Shown here in pieces: positions 25,862-35,124 of a stretch of DNA of 64,000 bases. The position numbers and the translations under genes were made by a program. Position 1 is the stretch's first letter, and each line of letters starts with the position of its first letter. Source of the DNA: Streptomyces ferrugineus (GTDB lineage: Bacteria; Actinomycetota; Actinomycetes; Streptomycetales; Streptomycetaceae); assembly GCF_015160855.1 (NCBI RefSeq), contig NZ_CP063373.1, positions 4,402,001 through 4,466,000 of the forward strand, written 5' to 3'. The notes beneath the pieces were generated by a model. That model made no database searches. It worked only from the letters and a program-made list of their open reading frames with translations, and was not told where the DNA came from.

Positions 25862-26656
25862 TCACACCGCCACGGCCACGTCGTCGCCCAGGTGTGCCAG
25901 CCGCTCGGCCACCGCGTCCGGGGTCGGCGCGTCCACGCGGCCCGCCAGCCGGCCGTCCGCCAGGAACAGCACCGAGTCCGCGTAGGAGGCGGCGACGGGG
26001 TCGTGGGTGACCATCACCACGGTGCGGCCGTGCACCCGCACCGCCTGCTGGAGCAGCCGCAGCACGTCACGGGCGCTGCGCGTGTCGAGGGCGCCCGTCG
26101 GCTCGTCCGCGAAGATCACCCGGGGCTCGGTCACGAGCGCCCGGGCGATGGCCACGCGCTGCCGCTGACCGCCGGACAGCTGGCCGGGACGGTGCCCGAG
26201 CCGGTCACCGAGGCCGACGGAGGTCAGGACCTCCCTGGCCCGTCGGCGGTCGACGCGCCGTCCGGCGAGCTTCAGCGGCAGCACCGTGTTCTGCGCGACG
26301 GTCAGCGTCTCCAGCAGGTTGTACTGCTGGAACACAAACCCGATCCGCCCCCGCCGGAACTTCGTCAACTCCGCCTCGCCGCCTCCGGTCAGCTCGGTGC
26401 CGTCCACCCGCACGATGCCGCTGTCCGGCCGGTCGAGCCCGGCCGCGCAGTGCAGCAGCGTGCTCTTGCCGGAACCCGACGGCCCCATCACCGCCGTGAA
26501 GGTGCCGCGCCCCAGCCCCAGAGTGATCCCGTCCAGAGCGGTCACGGCACCGTCGTCCCTGCCATGGGTCTTGGTGACCTTGACCAGCCGGAGCGCCTCC
26601 GCGGCGGGTCCCTTGTCGTGCGTGGGTCGCGAGCCTGTGCGCAACATCGCCATCAC
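25862..26656 (-). CDS. ABC transporter ATP-binding protein, MacB/LolD type
   Basis: 264 residues. Walker A is GPSGSGKST near residue 57, the Q-loop is FVFQQYNLLETLT, the signature is LSGGQRQRVA and Walker B is VIFADEPTGALD; the DEPTGALD form is diagnostic of the MacB/LolD group. ATG 26656 is used, while ATG 26647 would also work. It drives the FtsX-type permease encoded immediately downstream. No two-component system or regulator adjoins the pair. Confidence 0.87.
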   Translation of the reverse strand: MMAMLRTGSRPTHDKGPAAEALRLVKVTKTHGRDDGAVTALDGITLGLGRGTFTAVMGPSGSGKSTLLHCAAGLDRPDSGIVRVDGTELTGGGEAELTKFRRGRIGFVFQQYNLLETLTVAQNTVLPLKLAGRRVDRRRAREVLTSVGLGDRLGHRPGQLSGGQRQRVAIARALVTEPRVIFADEPTGALDTRSARDVLRLLQQAVRVHGRTVVMVTHDPVAASYADSVLFLADGRLAGRVDAPTPDAVAERLAHLGDDVAVAV

Positions 26657-27033
26657 TCTCCGTCCGGCACCCCCTGTGCCCTGCCGAAGAAGTTACGGAG
26701 ACGACGAGCCGACCACATGGGGCGCAGAACCCGTATCCGAGGGTGTACTTGACGACACCCCGGGGGACCGTCGCCGTCGATCGGCTGGCGCATGACCTCC
26801 CCGGGGCGCGGCCGCCGCCAGTCGGCGTACCGCATCCTGGTGGCCACCACCCCCGACCGCCTCACCCCCTCCCGCGCGGACGTCTGGAACAGCGGCCGCG
26901 TCACTCACCCACCTCGGTCACCGTGCGCTACATCGAGCGGGGGACCTCCAGGCCCCCGCACGCCGATCGCACGCCCCAGCTGACCTGCGGCGGCCCGTCG
27001 TGTGGCGGAGCCGGTCCGGGGAACTCGGCCGGC
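26657..27033. other. 377-bp divergent intergenic region
   Basis: This lies between the minus-strand ABC ATPase and the plus-strand DAO-Rieske gene. Short open frames exist on both strands but none has a convincing RBS and codon pattern. A TTGACG hexamer near 26747 could be a -35 element. I see no clear operator or RNA gene. Confidence 0.3.
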
Positions 27034-28572
27034 ATGGACGAGCCGACCCGCACCCACGCCTCGTACTGGATCGAGACAGCACCACCCGGCGAGCTCGCGC
27101 CCGCGCCGGACGCCGACCTCGAGGTCGACGTCGCCGTCGTGGGCGCGGGCATCGCCGGGCTGTGCACCGCCTGGGAACTGGCCCGGCGGGGTCGCGGGGT
27201 CGCCCTGCTGGAGGCGGACCGGGTCGCCGCGGGCGTCACCGGGCACACCACCGCCAAGCTGACGGCCCTGCACACCCTGATCTACGACCGGCTCCGCCGC
27301 ACCCGGGGCAAGGACGCCGCCCGCCTGTACGCGACCTCGCAGACGGACGCGATCCGGCGTGCCGCCGAGGCCACCGAGGAACTGGGCATCGACTGCGAAT
27401 GGGAGGAGACGGCGGCCTACACCTACGCCGAGGACGGCGACCGTACCGACGAGCTGCGGGCCGAGGCCGACGCGGCCAGGGAAGCGGGCCTGGCCGCCGA
27501 GTTCGTGACCGAGACCGAGCTGCCGTACCCGGTGGCCGGCGCGGTGCGCGTCGCGGAGCAGGCGCAGTTCCACCCCCGCAAGTACCTGATGGCGCTGGCC
27601 GCCGACCTGAAGCGCCTCGGCGGCCGGCTCCACGAGCACACGCGCGTGGTCGGCCTCTCCGAGGGCGAGCCCTGTGACCTGACGACCGAGGACGGTGTGA
27701 AGGTGCGGGCCGGCACCGTCGTGGTCGCCACCCACTACCCGATCTTCGACCGAGCACTCCTGTTCACCCGCCTCTCGCCGCGGCGCGAACTGGTCGTCGC
27801 CGCCCCCGTCGCCGCGGCCGGTGCCCCCACCGGCATGTACATCACCCCCGAGCAGCACACCCGCTCCGTGCGCACCGCACCCCACGGCGACGGCGAGCGC
27901 CTGCTCATCGTCACCGGCGAGCACTTCACCCCGGGCTCCGGCGTCGATGTCGAGGCACGCTTCGACGCCCTGTCCGACTGGGCGGTGCAGCGCTTCGGTG
28001 ACCTCACCTTCACCCACCGGTGGGCCACTCAGGACAACGACCCCACCGACTCCGTACCGCTCGTCGGCCCCCTGCACCCCGCGAGCCGGCACGCCTATGT
28101 GGCCACCGGCTTCGGCGGCTGGGGACTCAGCGGCGGCATCATGGCGGGCAGGCTGCTGTGCGATCTGGTCACCGGCCGCGAGAACCCGTGGAGCGAGCTG
28201 TACGACCCCTGCCGGGTGATGTCGGTCCTGCGCGAGGGCAAGGACTTCGTCAGGCACCAAGCCGACGTGGCCCGCCACTTCGTCGGCGACCGGCTCCAGC
28301 ACCTGCCGGGCCCCTCGGCCCCGTCCGTGGCCGACATCGCCCCCGGCGACGGAGCCGTCGTCCACGTGTCCGGCAAGCGCCGCGCCGTCCACCGCGACGA
28401 GGACGGCACGCTGCACGCCCTCTCCGCGAAGTGCACCCACCTGGGCTGCCTGGTCGCGTTCAACCGCGCGGAGCGGACCTGGGAATGCCCCTGCCACGGC
28501 TCCCGCTTCGCCCCCGACGGGAGGGTCGTACAGGGACCCGCCGTGCGGCCGCTGGAGCCGCGCGACATCTGA
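27034..28572 (+). CDS. FAD-dependent oxidoreductase fused to a C-terminal Rieske [2Fe-2S] domain
   Basis: 512 residues from ATG 27034. The dinucleotide-binding motif VAVVGAGIAGLCTAWELA is near residue 31. A DAO-type substrate domain follows, including FGGWGLSGGIMAG near residue 365. The last 90 residues form a Rieske domain with the cluster ligands in CTHLGC and CPCHGS. The domain order is that of the widespread DAO-Rieske family, thought to move electrons between a flavin-dependent amine or sugar oxidation site and the iron-sulfur cluster. It converges with lutC, with 10 bp between the stops. The substrate is unknown. Confidence 0.88.
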   Translation: MDEPTRTHASYWIETAPPGELAPAPDADLEVDVAVVGAGIAGLCTAWELARRGRGVALLEADRVAAGVTGHTTAKLTALHTLIYDRLRRTRGKDAARLYATSQTDAIRRAAEATEELGIDCEWEETAAYTYAEDGDRTDELRAEADAAREAGLAAEFVTETELPYPVAGAVRVAEQAQFHPRKYLMALAADLKRLGGRLHEHTRVVGLSEGEPCDLTTEDGVKVRAGTVVVATHYPIFDRALLFTRLSPRRELVVAAPVAAAGAPTGMYITPEQHTRSVRTAPHGDGERLLIVTGEHFTPGSGVDVEARFDALSDWAVQRFGDLTFTHRWATQDNDPTDSVPLVGPLHPASRHAYVATGFGGWGLSGGIMAGRLLCDLVTGRENPWSELYDPCRVMSVLREGKDFVRHQADVARHFVGDRLQHLPGPSAPSVADIAPGDGAVVHVSGKRRAVHRDEDGTLHALSAKCTHLGCLVAFNRAERTWECPCHGSRFAPDGRVVQGPAVRPLEPRDI

Positions 28573-28582
28573 GGCGACCCGC

Positions 28583-29224
28583 TCAGCCGACCAGCACCAC
28601 CTCCAGGGTGCGCGGGCCGTGCACCCCCTCGACCCGGTCCAGTTCGATGTCGCTGGTCGCCGACGGGCCGGAGATCCACGTCAACGGGCGGGCCGGGTCG
28701 AGGTGTTCGAGGGCCTGCGGGACGGAGGACACCACCTGCTCCGGGACCCGTACGACACAGATGTGGTGGTCGGGGACGAGGGTGATACGGCGTCGGCCCT
28801 GGTCGGGGGAGCCGTCCAGGACGATGGTGCCGGTCTCGGCGACCGCCACGGCACACGCCGTCACCACGCTGTCGACCTGGTCCAGTTCGTGCGGGGTGCT
28901 CTCCGCCCGGTCCGCGACCTGCTCGGCGTCGGCCGCCGACAGCCACTCGCGATCCAGTCCGGGCGGCACGAGCACCGACTTCGCGCCGCGCGCCGCGAGC
29001 ATCCCGGCGATCGTCGCCGGGAGGTCGGCGAGGGTGCAGCGGTGCACGATCGCCCGGTAGTCCGCCAGGTTCTCGGCCAGCAGGTCGGTCGTTTCCTCGA
29101 CGCCGCTGTCCCCGTGTGCGCGTAGGTACCCGCGTTCGATCGGGCTGTCGTCGCTCGGTACGTCGGCCGGCACGTCGGCCAGCGCGCGCCGCACCCGGCC
29201 CAGGATCCGTTCCCTGCTGCTCAC
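28583..29224 (-). CDS. lutC: L-lactate utilisation protein LutC (LUD domain)
   Basis: 213 residues from GTG 29224, overlapping the lutB stop (GTGA). An LUD domain with VAETGTIVLDGSP and LVPDHHICVV, which are the family's phosphate- or NAD-like binding loops. With LutA and LutB it forms the iron-sulfur L-lactate oxidising complex that makes pyruvate. It is the last gene of the rhaI-rhaEW-rhaB-lutABC minus-strand run, so it would use the lactate that comes from rhamnose. Confidence 0.9.
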   Translation of the reverse strand: MSSRERILGRVRRALADVPADVPSDDSPIERGYLRAHGDSGVEETTDLLAENLADYRAIVHRCTLADLPATIAGMLAARGAKSVLVPPGLDREWLSAADAEQVADRAESTPHELDQVDSVVTACAVAVAETGTIVLDGSPDQGRRRITLVPDHHICVVRVPEQVVSSVPQALEHLDPARPLTWISGPSATSDIELDRVEGVHGPRTLEVVLVG

Positions 29225-30699
29225 TTGGCGCCGTCCCTTCCACCGTGCGTGCGCTGCCACCAGTCCCGGAACGGCTCCGCCGGCAGGGCCGGCAGATCCC
29301 GGGTCCCGCTCCACGCCCTGCCCGGCCCCGGCAGGGAGCGCGGATGCAGCCGGCGGGTGCGCGAGGCGAGCCGCTGGCCGGTGCGCAGCGCGCCCGGGCG
29401 GCTGAACGCCCAGCGCGCCGCCCGCATCGCGGCCCGCTCGGCGGCATGCCCCTTCGCGGGTTTGAGCACCACCTTGTTGCCCTGAGCCGTCACCTCGCCG
29501 CCCTCAACGACCCGCTCCCGCAGATGCACCAGCACCTCGGGGATGTCGATGGCGACCGGGCACACCTCGTAACAGGCGCCGCACAGCGACGAGGCGTACG
29601 GCAAAGACGCGTCGATCTCGCTGGTCACGCCCCTCAGCTGAGGGCTCAGGATGGCGCCGATCGGGCCGGGGTAGACCGAGCCGTAGGCGTGTCCGCCGGC
29701 CCGCTCGTACACCGGGCACACGTTCAGGCACGCCGAGCAGCGGATGCAGCGCAGGGCCTGGCGGCCGACCTCGTCGGCGAGGGTGTCGGTGCGGCCGTTG
29801 TCCAGCAGCACCAGGTGGAAGGTGCGCGGCCCGTCGTCGTCCGTGGTGCCGGTCCACGTGGACGTGTACGGGTTCATGCGCTCGGCGGTCGAGGAGCGGG
29901 GCAGGGTCTGCAGGAACACCTCCAGGTCCCGCCAGGTGGGCACGATCTTCTCGATGCCGACGACCGAGATCAGCGTCTCGGGCAGGGTCAGGCACATCCG
30001 CCCGTTGCCCTCGGACTCCACGACGACCAGGGTGCCGGTCTCGGCGACCATGAAGTTGGCGCCGGAGACGCCGACCTTGGCGCGCAGGAACTTCTCGCGC
30101 AGGTGCAGGCGTGCCGCCTCCGCCAGTTCGGCGGGCGTGTCGGTCAGGCCCTCGGGCGCCGGCCGGCCCCACTCTCCCATCTCGTGGGTGAAGATGTCCC
30201 GGATCTCGCCCCGGTTGCGGTGGATGGCCGGGACGAGGATGTGCGAGGGCCGGTCCTTGCCCAACTGCACGATCAGCTCGGCGAGATCGGTCTCGTAGGC
30301 GCGGATGCCCTCCGCCTCCAGTGCCTCGTTCAGCCCGATCTCCTGCGTGGCCATCGACTTGACCTTGACGACCTCCGACTCGCCGGTCGCCTTCACCAGG
30401 TCCGTCACGATCCGGTTGGCCTCGTCGGCGTCGGCGGCCCAGTGGACGGTGCCGCCCGCCGCCGTGACCGACTCCTCCAACCGCACCAGATACCGGTCGA
30501 GATGACGCAGCGTATGGTCCTTGATCCGCTTGCCCGCCTCGCGCAGCTCCGCCCAGTCGGACACCTCGGCGACCGCCTTGGCCCGCTTGGCGCGGATCGT
30601 GTGCGTGGCGTGCCGCAGATTGCCGCGCAGAGTCGAGTCGTGCACGGCCCCGTGCGCGGCCTTCGGAAAGGCCGGCATCCCGAGATACGTCCCACTCAT
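29221..30699 (-). CDS. lutB: L-lactate utilisation iron-sulfur protein LutB
   Basis: 492 residues from ATG 30699, overlapping the lutA stop (ATGA). The N-terminal two thirds are an LUD domain (KVKSMATQEIGLNEALE, FMVAETGTLVVVESEGNG). Two ferredoxin-type 4Fe-4S motifs follow: CIRCSACLNVCP near residue 320 and CGACYEVCPV near residue 367. It is the central electron-transfer subunit of the LutABC L-lactate oxidase system, soluble or membrane associated. The start is fixed by the overlap, although the frame is open for 75 more codons upstream inside lutA. Confidence 0.93.
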   Translation of the reverse strand: MSGTYLGMPAFPKAAHGAVHDSTLRGNLRHATHTIRAKRAKAVAEVSDWAELREAGKRIKDHTLRHLDRYLVRLEESVTAAGGTVHWAADADEANRIVTDLVKATGESEVVKVKSMATQEIGLNEALEAEGIRAYETDLAELIVQLGKDRPSHILVPAIHRNRGEIRDIFTHEMGEWGRPAPEGLTDTPAELAEAARLHLREKFLRAKVGVSGANFMVAETGTLVVVESEGNGRMCLTLPETLISVVGIEKIVPTWRDLEVFLQTLPRSSTAERMNPYTSTWTGTTDDDGPRTFHLVLLDNGRTDTLADEVGRQALRCIRCSACLNVCPVYERAGGHAYGSVYPGPIGAILSPQLRGVTSEIDASLPYASSLCGACYEVCPVAIDIPEVLVHLRERVVEGGEVTAQGNKVVLKPAKGHAAERAAMRAARWAFSRPGALRTGQRLASRTRRLHPRSLPGPGRAWSGTRDLPALPAEPFRDWWQRTHGGRDGAK

Positions 30700-31451
30700 G
30701 CCGCCGGCTCCTCCTCCGTGCTGGCCAGAATCTCCGCGATGTGCACCGGCCGCATCCCGGTCCGCAGCCGCGCCATGGTCCCGCCGATGTGCATCAGACA
30801 GGAGTTGTCCGCCGCGCACAGCACCTCGGCGCCGGTCGACTCGGCGTTGTGCACCTTGTCCGCGCCCATCGCCGCCGAGACATCGGAGTTCTTCAGCGCG
30901 AAGGTGCCACCGAACCCACAGCACTCCTCGGCCCCCGGCAACTCCACCAACTCCAGCCCCTTGACCGCCTTCAGCAGCCGCCGAGGCCGCTCGCCGAGCC
31001 CCAGCCCGCGCAGCCCGTGACAGGTCGGGTGGTACGTCACCTTGTGCGGGTAGTAGGCCCCGACATCCGTCACCCCCAGCACATCCACCAGGAACTCCGT
31101 CAGCTCGTACGTCTTCGGCACCACGGGCGCCAGCGTCGCCGCGAGGGCGTCCCCGCGCCCCTCCGCCCGCGCCCGCTCACCCATGCGCGGATACAGCTCC
31201 CGCACCATCGCCCCGCACGATCCGGACGGGGTGACGATCGCCTCGTACTCCCCGAAGACATCGGAGAAATGCCGGGCCAGCGGCTCGGCCTCATGGCGGT
31301 ATCCGGTGTTGTAGTGCGCCTGTCCGCAACAAGTCTGGGCCATCGGGAAGTCGACCTCGACGCCCAGCCTGGTCAGCAGTTTCACCACGGCGCGCCCGGT
31401 GTCCGGATAGAGCGTGTCGTTGACGCAGGTCAGGAACAGGGCGACACGCAT
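30696..31451 (-). CDS. lutA: L-lactate utilisation protein LutA (CCG-domain Fe-S oxidoreductase)
   Basis: 251 residues from ATG 31451, preceded by AAGGAG. Two cysteine-rich CCG domains are visible: TCCGQAHYNTGY near residue 41 and EECCGFGGTFALK near residue 175, each with an upstream partner cysteine. These domains bind noncubane 4Fe-4S clusters in heterodisulfide-reductase-like proteins. It is coupled to lutB and separated from rhaB by 71 bp. Together with lutBC it oxidises L-lactate to pyruvate. Confidence 0.92.
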   Translation of the reverse strand: MRVALFLTCVNDTLYPDTGRAVVKLLTRLGVEVDFPMAQTCCGQAHYNTGYRHEAEPLARHFSDVFGEYEAIVTPSGSCGAMVRELYPRMGERARAEGRGDALAATLAPVVPKTYELTEFLVDVLGVTDVGAYYPHKVTYHPTCHGLRGLGLGERPRRLLKAVKGLELVELPGAEECCGFGGTFALKNSDVSAAMGADKVHNAESTGAEVLCAADNSCLMHIGGTMARLRTGMRPVHIAEILASTEEEPAA

Positions 31452-31522
31452 CGCGGCTCCTTGTGATCGATCATCGGATGAGTGCAGGGTAATGCGGGCG
31501 CGCGGCCCGGGGGAGACCCCGC

Positions 31523-32971
31523 TCACCCCCGGGCGAGCCGGGCCTCCGCCTCGCTCCAGCGCGCCGCGTCCCCGCGCGGCTCGTACCGCGTCAACGGCTG
31601 CGTACGGGTGAGCAGTCGCCGCCCGTCGGCGAGGTCGCCGACCAGGTCGTGGGCCCGCGCCTGGACGAGGACGTTCCCGAGCGCGGCGGCCTCGGCCGGA
31701 CCGGCCACCACCGGCAGCCCGCAGGCGTCGGCGGTGAGCTGGCACAACAGGGCGTTGCGGGTGCCGCCCCCGACGACGTGCACGACGTCCACCGGATGAC
31801 CGGCCAGCCGCTGCGCGTCCTGGACGGCCCGGCGGTGGGCGAGGGCGAGCGAGTCGAGGATGCAGCGGGTGATCTCGGCGGGCGAGACGGGCACCGGCTG
31901 CCCCGAGGCGCGGCACGCCTCGGCGATCCGCTCCGGCATCCGCCCGGGCGCCAGGAACGCCGCGTCCCCCGCGTCCACGACCGACCGCAGCGCCGGCGCC
32001 TTGGCGGCGTCCAGTAGCAGCGCACCCAGGTCCGGGTCGCCCCAGGCCCGTACGCACTCCTGGAGCAGCCACAGCCCCATGATGTTCCGCAGATACCGGA
32101 CCGTGCCGTCAAGACCCAGCTCATTGGTGAAGTTGGCGGCCCGGCTCTCCTCGGTGAGCACGGGCGCGTCCAGCTCCAGCCCCGCCAGCGACCAGGTCCC
32201 GGTGCAGATGTACGCGAACCGCTCGCCGTCGGCCGGTACGGCGGCCACGGCGGAGGCGGTGTCGTGCGACCCGACGGCCGTCACCGGCACCGGGCCGGTG
32301 AGCCCGGTCTCCTCCAGCACCGCCTCGCGCAGCAGCCCCGCCGGATCGCCGGGCTGCCGCAGCGGAGCGAACAGGTCCAGGTCGATGCTCAGCCGGGAGG
32401 CGACGTCATACGACCAGTCGCGCGTGCGCGGGTCGATGAGCTGGGTGGTGGAGGCGTTGGTGAGCTCGGTGCCCTGCTCGCCGGTGAGCCAGTACGTCAG
32501 CAGGTCGGGGATGAGCAACAGCCGCTCGGCATGGGACAGTTGGGCCGAGGCGTGCGCCGCCGTGAGCTGGTACAGGGTGTTGAACGGCGCGTACTGCAGC
32601 CCGGTGGCGGCGTACAGCTCCCGCGTCGGCACGGTCGCCCACACCTTCTCGGCGACCCCCTCCGTCCGGGAGTCCCGGTAGTGCACGGGATTGCCGAGCA
32701 GCGCCCCGTCGGCGTCCAGCAGCCCGTAGTCCACGGCCCAGCTGTCGATGCCGACCGAGTCGACCTGCCCGGCCGTCCGCAGCCCGTCCAGCACCCCGGC
32801 GTAGAGACCGAGGACGTCCCAGCGCAGCCCCTCCGGCACCCGCACCGGCCGGTTCACGAACCGGTGCGCCTCGGTCAGCTCCAGGCTGTCGGGTCCGACG
32901 CGGCCGACCATGACACGCCCGCTGGACGCGCCGAGGTCGACCGCGGCGTACGACTTCACGGCCGCGCTCAC
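31523..32971 (-). CDS. rhaB: rhamnulokinase
   Basis: 482 residues from GTG 32971, which overlaps the rhaEW stop (GTGA). An FGGY-family sugar kinase: AAVDLGASSGRVMVG at the N terminus (phosphate 1), SVGIDSWAVDYGLLD near residue 73, TGTWSLAGLE near residue 255 and VVGGGTRNALLCQL near residue 400. It phosphorylates L-rhamnulose to L-rhamnulose 1-phosphate. Placement between the aldolase/dehydrogenase gene and lutA fits the pathway. Its length and motifs are normal for RhaB. Confidence 0.93.
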   Translation of the reverse strand: MSAAVKSYAAVDLGASSGRVMVGRVGPDSLELTEAHRFVNRPVRVPEGLRWDVLGLYAGVLDGLRTAGQVDSVGIDSWAVDYGLLDADGALLGNPVHYRDSRTEGVAEKVWATVPTRELYAATGLQYAPFNTLYQLTAAHASAQLSHAERLLLIPDLLTYWLTGEQGTELTNASTTQLIDPRTRDWSYDVASRLSIDLDLFAPLRQPGDPAGLLREAVLEETGLTGPVPVTAVGSHDTASAVAAVPADGERFAYICTGTWSLAGLELDAPVLTEESRAANFTNELGLDGTVRYLRNIMGLWLLQECVRAWGDPDLGALLLDAAKAPALRSVVDAGDAAFLAPGRMPERIAEACRASGQPVPVSPAEITRCILDSLALAHRRAVQDAQRLAGHPVDVVHVVGGGTRNALLCQLTADACGLPVVAGPAEAAALGNVLVQARAHDLVGDLADGRRLLTRTQPLTRYEPRGDAARWSEAEARLARG

Positions 32972-35013
32972 CGCAGGAAGGCGGCCGCGACGCCGGCGTC
33001 GACCGGGATGTGCAGTCCGGTGGTGTGCGTCAGGTCCCCGCCGGTCAGGGCGAAGACGGCGTTCGCCACATGCTCGGGCAGCACCTCGCGCTTGAGGATG
33101 GTCCGCTGGGCGTAGAACTCGCCGAGCTTCTCCTCCTCGACGCCGTACACGGCGGCGCGCTGAGCACCCCACCCCCCGGCGAAGATCCCCGAGCCACGCA
33201 CGACACCGTCCGGGTTGATCCCGTTGACGCGGACGCCGTGTTCGCCCAGCTCGGCGGCCAGCAGCCGCACCTGGTGGGCCTGATCGGCCTTGGTGGCCGA
33301 GTAGGCGATGTTGTTGGGCCCGGCGAAGACGGCGTTCTTGGAGGCGATGTAGACGATGTCGCCGCCCAGCTTCTGAGCGATCATCACGCGCGCGGCCTCC
33401 CGCGACACGAGGAAGGAACCGCGCGCCATGATGTCGTGCTGAAGGTCCCAGTCCTTGGCCGAGGTCTCGAGCAGCGGCTTGGAGACGGAGATCCCGGCGT
33501 TGTTCACGACCAGGTCGACACCGCCGAAGGCCAGCACGGCCGCCTTGAACGCGTCGGCGATCTGCTCCTCGGAGGTGACGTCCACCGTCACGGCGACGGC
33601 CTTGTCGGACCCACCGAGCTCCTCGGCGACGGCCTCGGCGTTGTCGCCGTTGAGGTCCGCGACGACCACACACGCGCCCTCGGCGACCAGCCGCTGCGCG
33701 ATGGCCTTCCCGATGCCGCTGCCCGCCCCGGTCACCAGCGCCACCCGCGTCGCCAGCGCCTTGGGCTTCGGCATCCGCTGAAGCTTGGCCTCCTCCAGCG
33801 CCCAGTACTCGATCCGGAACTTCTCGGACTCCTCGATGGGCGCGTAGGTCGAGACGGCCTCGGCCCCCCGCATGACGTTGATGGCGTTGACGTAGAACTC
33901 GCCGGCCACCCGGGCGGTCTGCTTGTCCTTGCCGAAGGAGAACATGCCGACGCCCGGGATCAGCACGATCGCCGGGTCGGCGCCGCGCATGGCGGGGGAG
34001 TCGGGCAGGGCGTGCCGCTGGTAGTAGGCGGCGTACTCGTCGCGGTACTCGGCGTGCAGCTCCTCGAGGCGTGCGACGGCCTCGTCGAGCGGAGCGGTCG
34101 GCGGCAGATCCAGCACCAGCGGCCGCACCTTGGTCCGCAGGAAATGGTCCGGGCAGGAGGTGCCCAGGGCCGCAAGACGCGGGTGCTCGGCGCTCGCGAG
34201 GAAGTCGAGGACGACTTCGGAGTCGGTGAAGTGACCGACCTGCGGACGGTCCTGCGAGGCGATGGCCCGGATGACCGGCGCCAGCGCCGCGGCCCGCTCC
34301 CGACGCTCGCCGGCGCCCAGGGCCGCGTAGCCCTCGATCACCGGCCCGAAGGGCTCCGGCTTCCCGCGCTCGGCCAGGAAGCTCTCGGCGGTGCGGATGA
34401 TGTGCAGCGAGTTGCGCTCGCACTCCTCGGAGGTGTCACCCCAGGCGGTGATGCCATGCCCGCCGAGGACGCACCCGATGGCCTGCGGGTTGGCGGCCTT
34501 CACAGCGGCGATGTCGAGCCCGAGCTGGAACCCGGGCCGCCGCCAGGGCACCCACACCACGCTGTCCCCGAAACACTCGGCGGTCAGCTTCTCCCCGTCG
34601 GCGGCACAGGCCAGCGCGATACCGGAGTCGGGATGCAGATGATCGACGTGCGCGGCCTCGACGAGCCCGTGCATGGCGGTGTCGATGGAGGGAGCCGCCC
34701 CACCCTTGCCGTGCAGGCAGTAGTCGAACGCGGCGACCATCTCGTCCTCACGCTCGACACCCGGGTAGACGTCGACGAGCGCGCGCATCCGGTCCAGCCG
34801 CAGCACGGCGAGCCCGCCCTCGGTGAGCGTGCCGAGGTCACCCCCGGACCCCTTGACCCACATCAGCTCCACGTCACCACCGGTGACGGGGTCGGTGTCG
34901 GTGCCCTTGGCGGAGGCGTTGCCGCCGGCGTAGTTGGTGTTACGGGGATCGGCGCCGAGCCGATGGGAACGCGCGAGGAGGGCGGCGGCTTCGGGGTGGG
35001 GAGCCATGATCAT
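32968..35013 (-). CDS. rhaEW: bifunctional rhamnulose-1-phosphate aldolase / L-lactaldehyde dehydrogenase
   Basis: 681 residues. Roughly residues 1-400 form a class II (AraD-like) aldolase with HVDHLHPDSGIA as the metal-binding histidine pair. From about residue 425 an SDR dehydrogenase begins with VTGAGSGIGKAIAQ; NNAGIS, the catalytic Tyr in AYSATKADQ and PDGVVRGSGIF follow. The aldolase cleaves rhamnulose 1-phosphate to DHAP and L-lactaldehyde, and the SDR half oxidises the aldehyde to L-lactate. This fusion is known from Bacillus subtilis YuxG and many actinobacteria. ATG 35013 is used, with ATG 35007 as an alternative. The lactate then feeds LutABC downstream. Confidence 0.94.
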   Translation of the reverse strand: MIMAPHPEAAALLARSHRLGADPRNTNYAGGNASAKGTDTDPVTGGDVELMWVKGSGGDLGTLTEGGLAVLRLDRMRALVDVYPGVEREDEMVAAFDYCLHGKGGAAPSIDTAMHGLVEAAHVDHLHPDSGIALACAADGEKLTAECFGDSVVWVPWRRPGFQLGLDIAAVKAANPQAIGCVLGGHGITAWGDTSEECERNSLHIIRTAESFLAERGKPEPFGPVIEGYAALGAGERRERAAALAPVIRAIASQDRPQVGHFTDSEVVLDFLASAEHPRLAALGTSCPDHFLRTKVRPLVLDLPPTAPLDEAVARLEELHAEYRDEYAAYYQRHALPDSPAMRGADPAIVLIPGVGMFSFGKDKQTARVAGEFYVNAINVMRGAEAVSTYAPIEESEKFRIEYWALEEAKLQRMPKPKALATRVALVTGAGSGIGKAIAQRLVAEGACVVVADLNGDNAEAVAEELGGSDKAVAVTVDVTSEEQIADAFKAAVLAFGGVDLVVNNAGISVSKPLLETSAKDWDLQHDIMARGSFLVSREAARVMIAQKLGGDIVYIASKNAVFAGPNNIAYSATKADQAHQVRLLAAELGEHGVRVNGINPDGVVRGSGIFAGGWGAQRAAVYGVEEEKLGEFYAQRTILKREVLPEHVANAVFALTGGDLTHTTGLHIPVDAGVAAAFLR

Positions 35014-35042
35014 TCAGTCCTATCTGGAAGAGGGTGCGGGGA

Positions 35043-35095
35043 GCGCCCCGATAGGGGCGCGGGGAACTGCGCGACCAGCCACAGACGGCCGGCAG
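35043..35095 (-). repeat. Streptomyces-type dispersed repeat with hairpin, copy 1
   Basis: GCGCCCC (35043-35049) and GGGGCGC (35054-35060) form a tight hairpin that runs into a conserved block (35053-35095) containing GCGGGGAACTGCGCGACCAG. The block recurs at 40129-40171 in reverse orientation with one mismatch over 43 bp. From memory, this sequence family is scattered through intergenic regions of many Streptomyces genomes. Here it fills the gap between rhaI and rhaEW and could act as an attenuator or mRNA stability element. Confidence 0.8.
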
Positions 35096-35124
35096 TCCGC
35101 AACGAAACAGAACCCGGCAGACGC

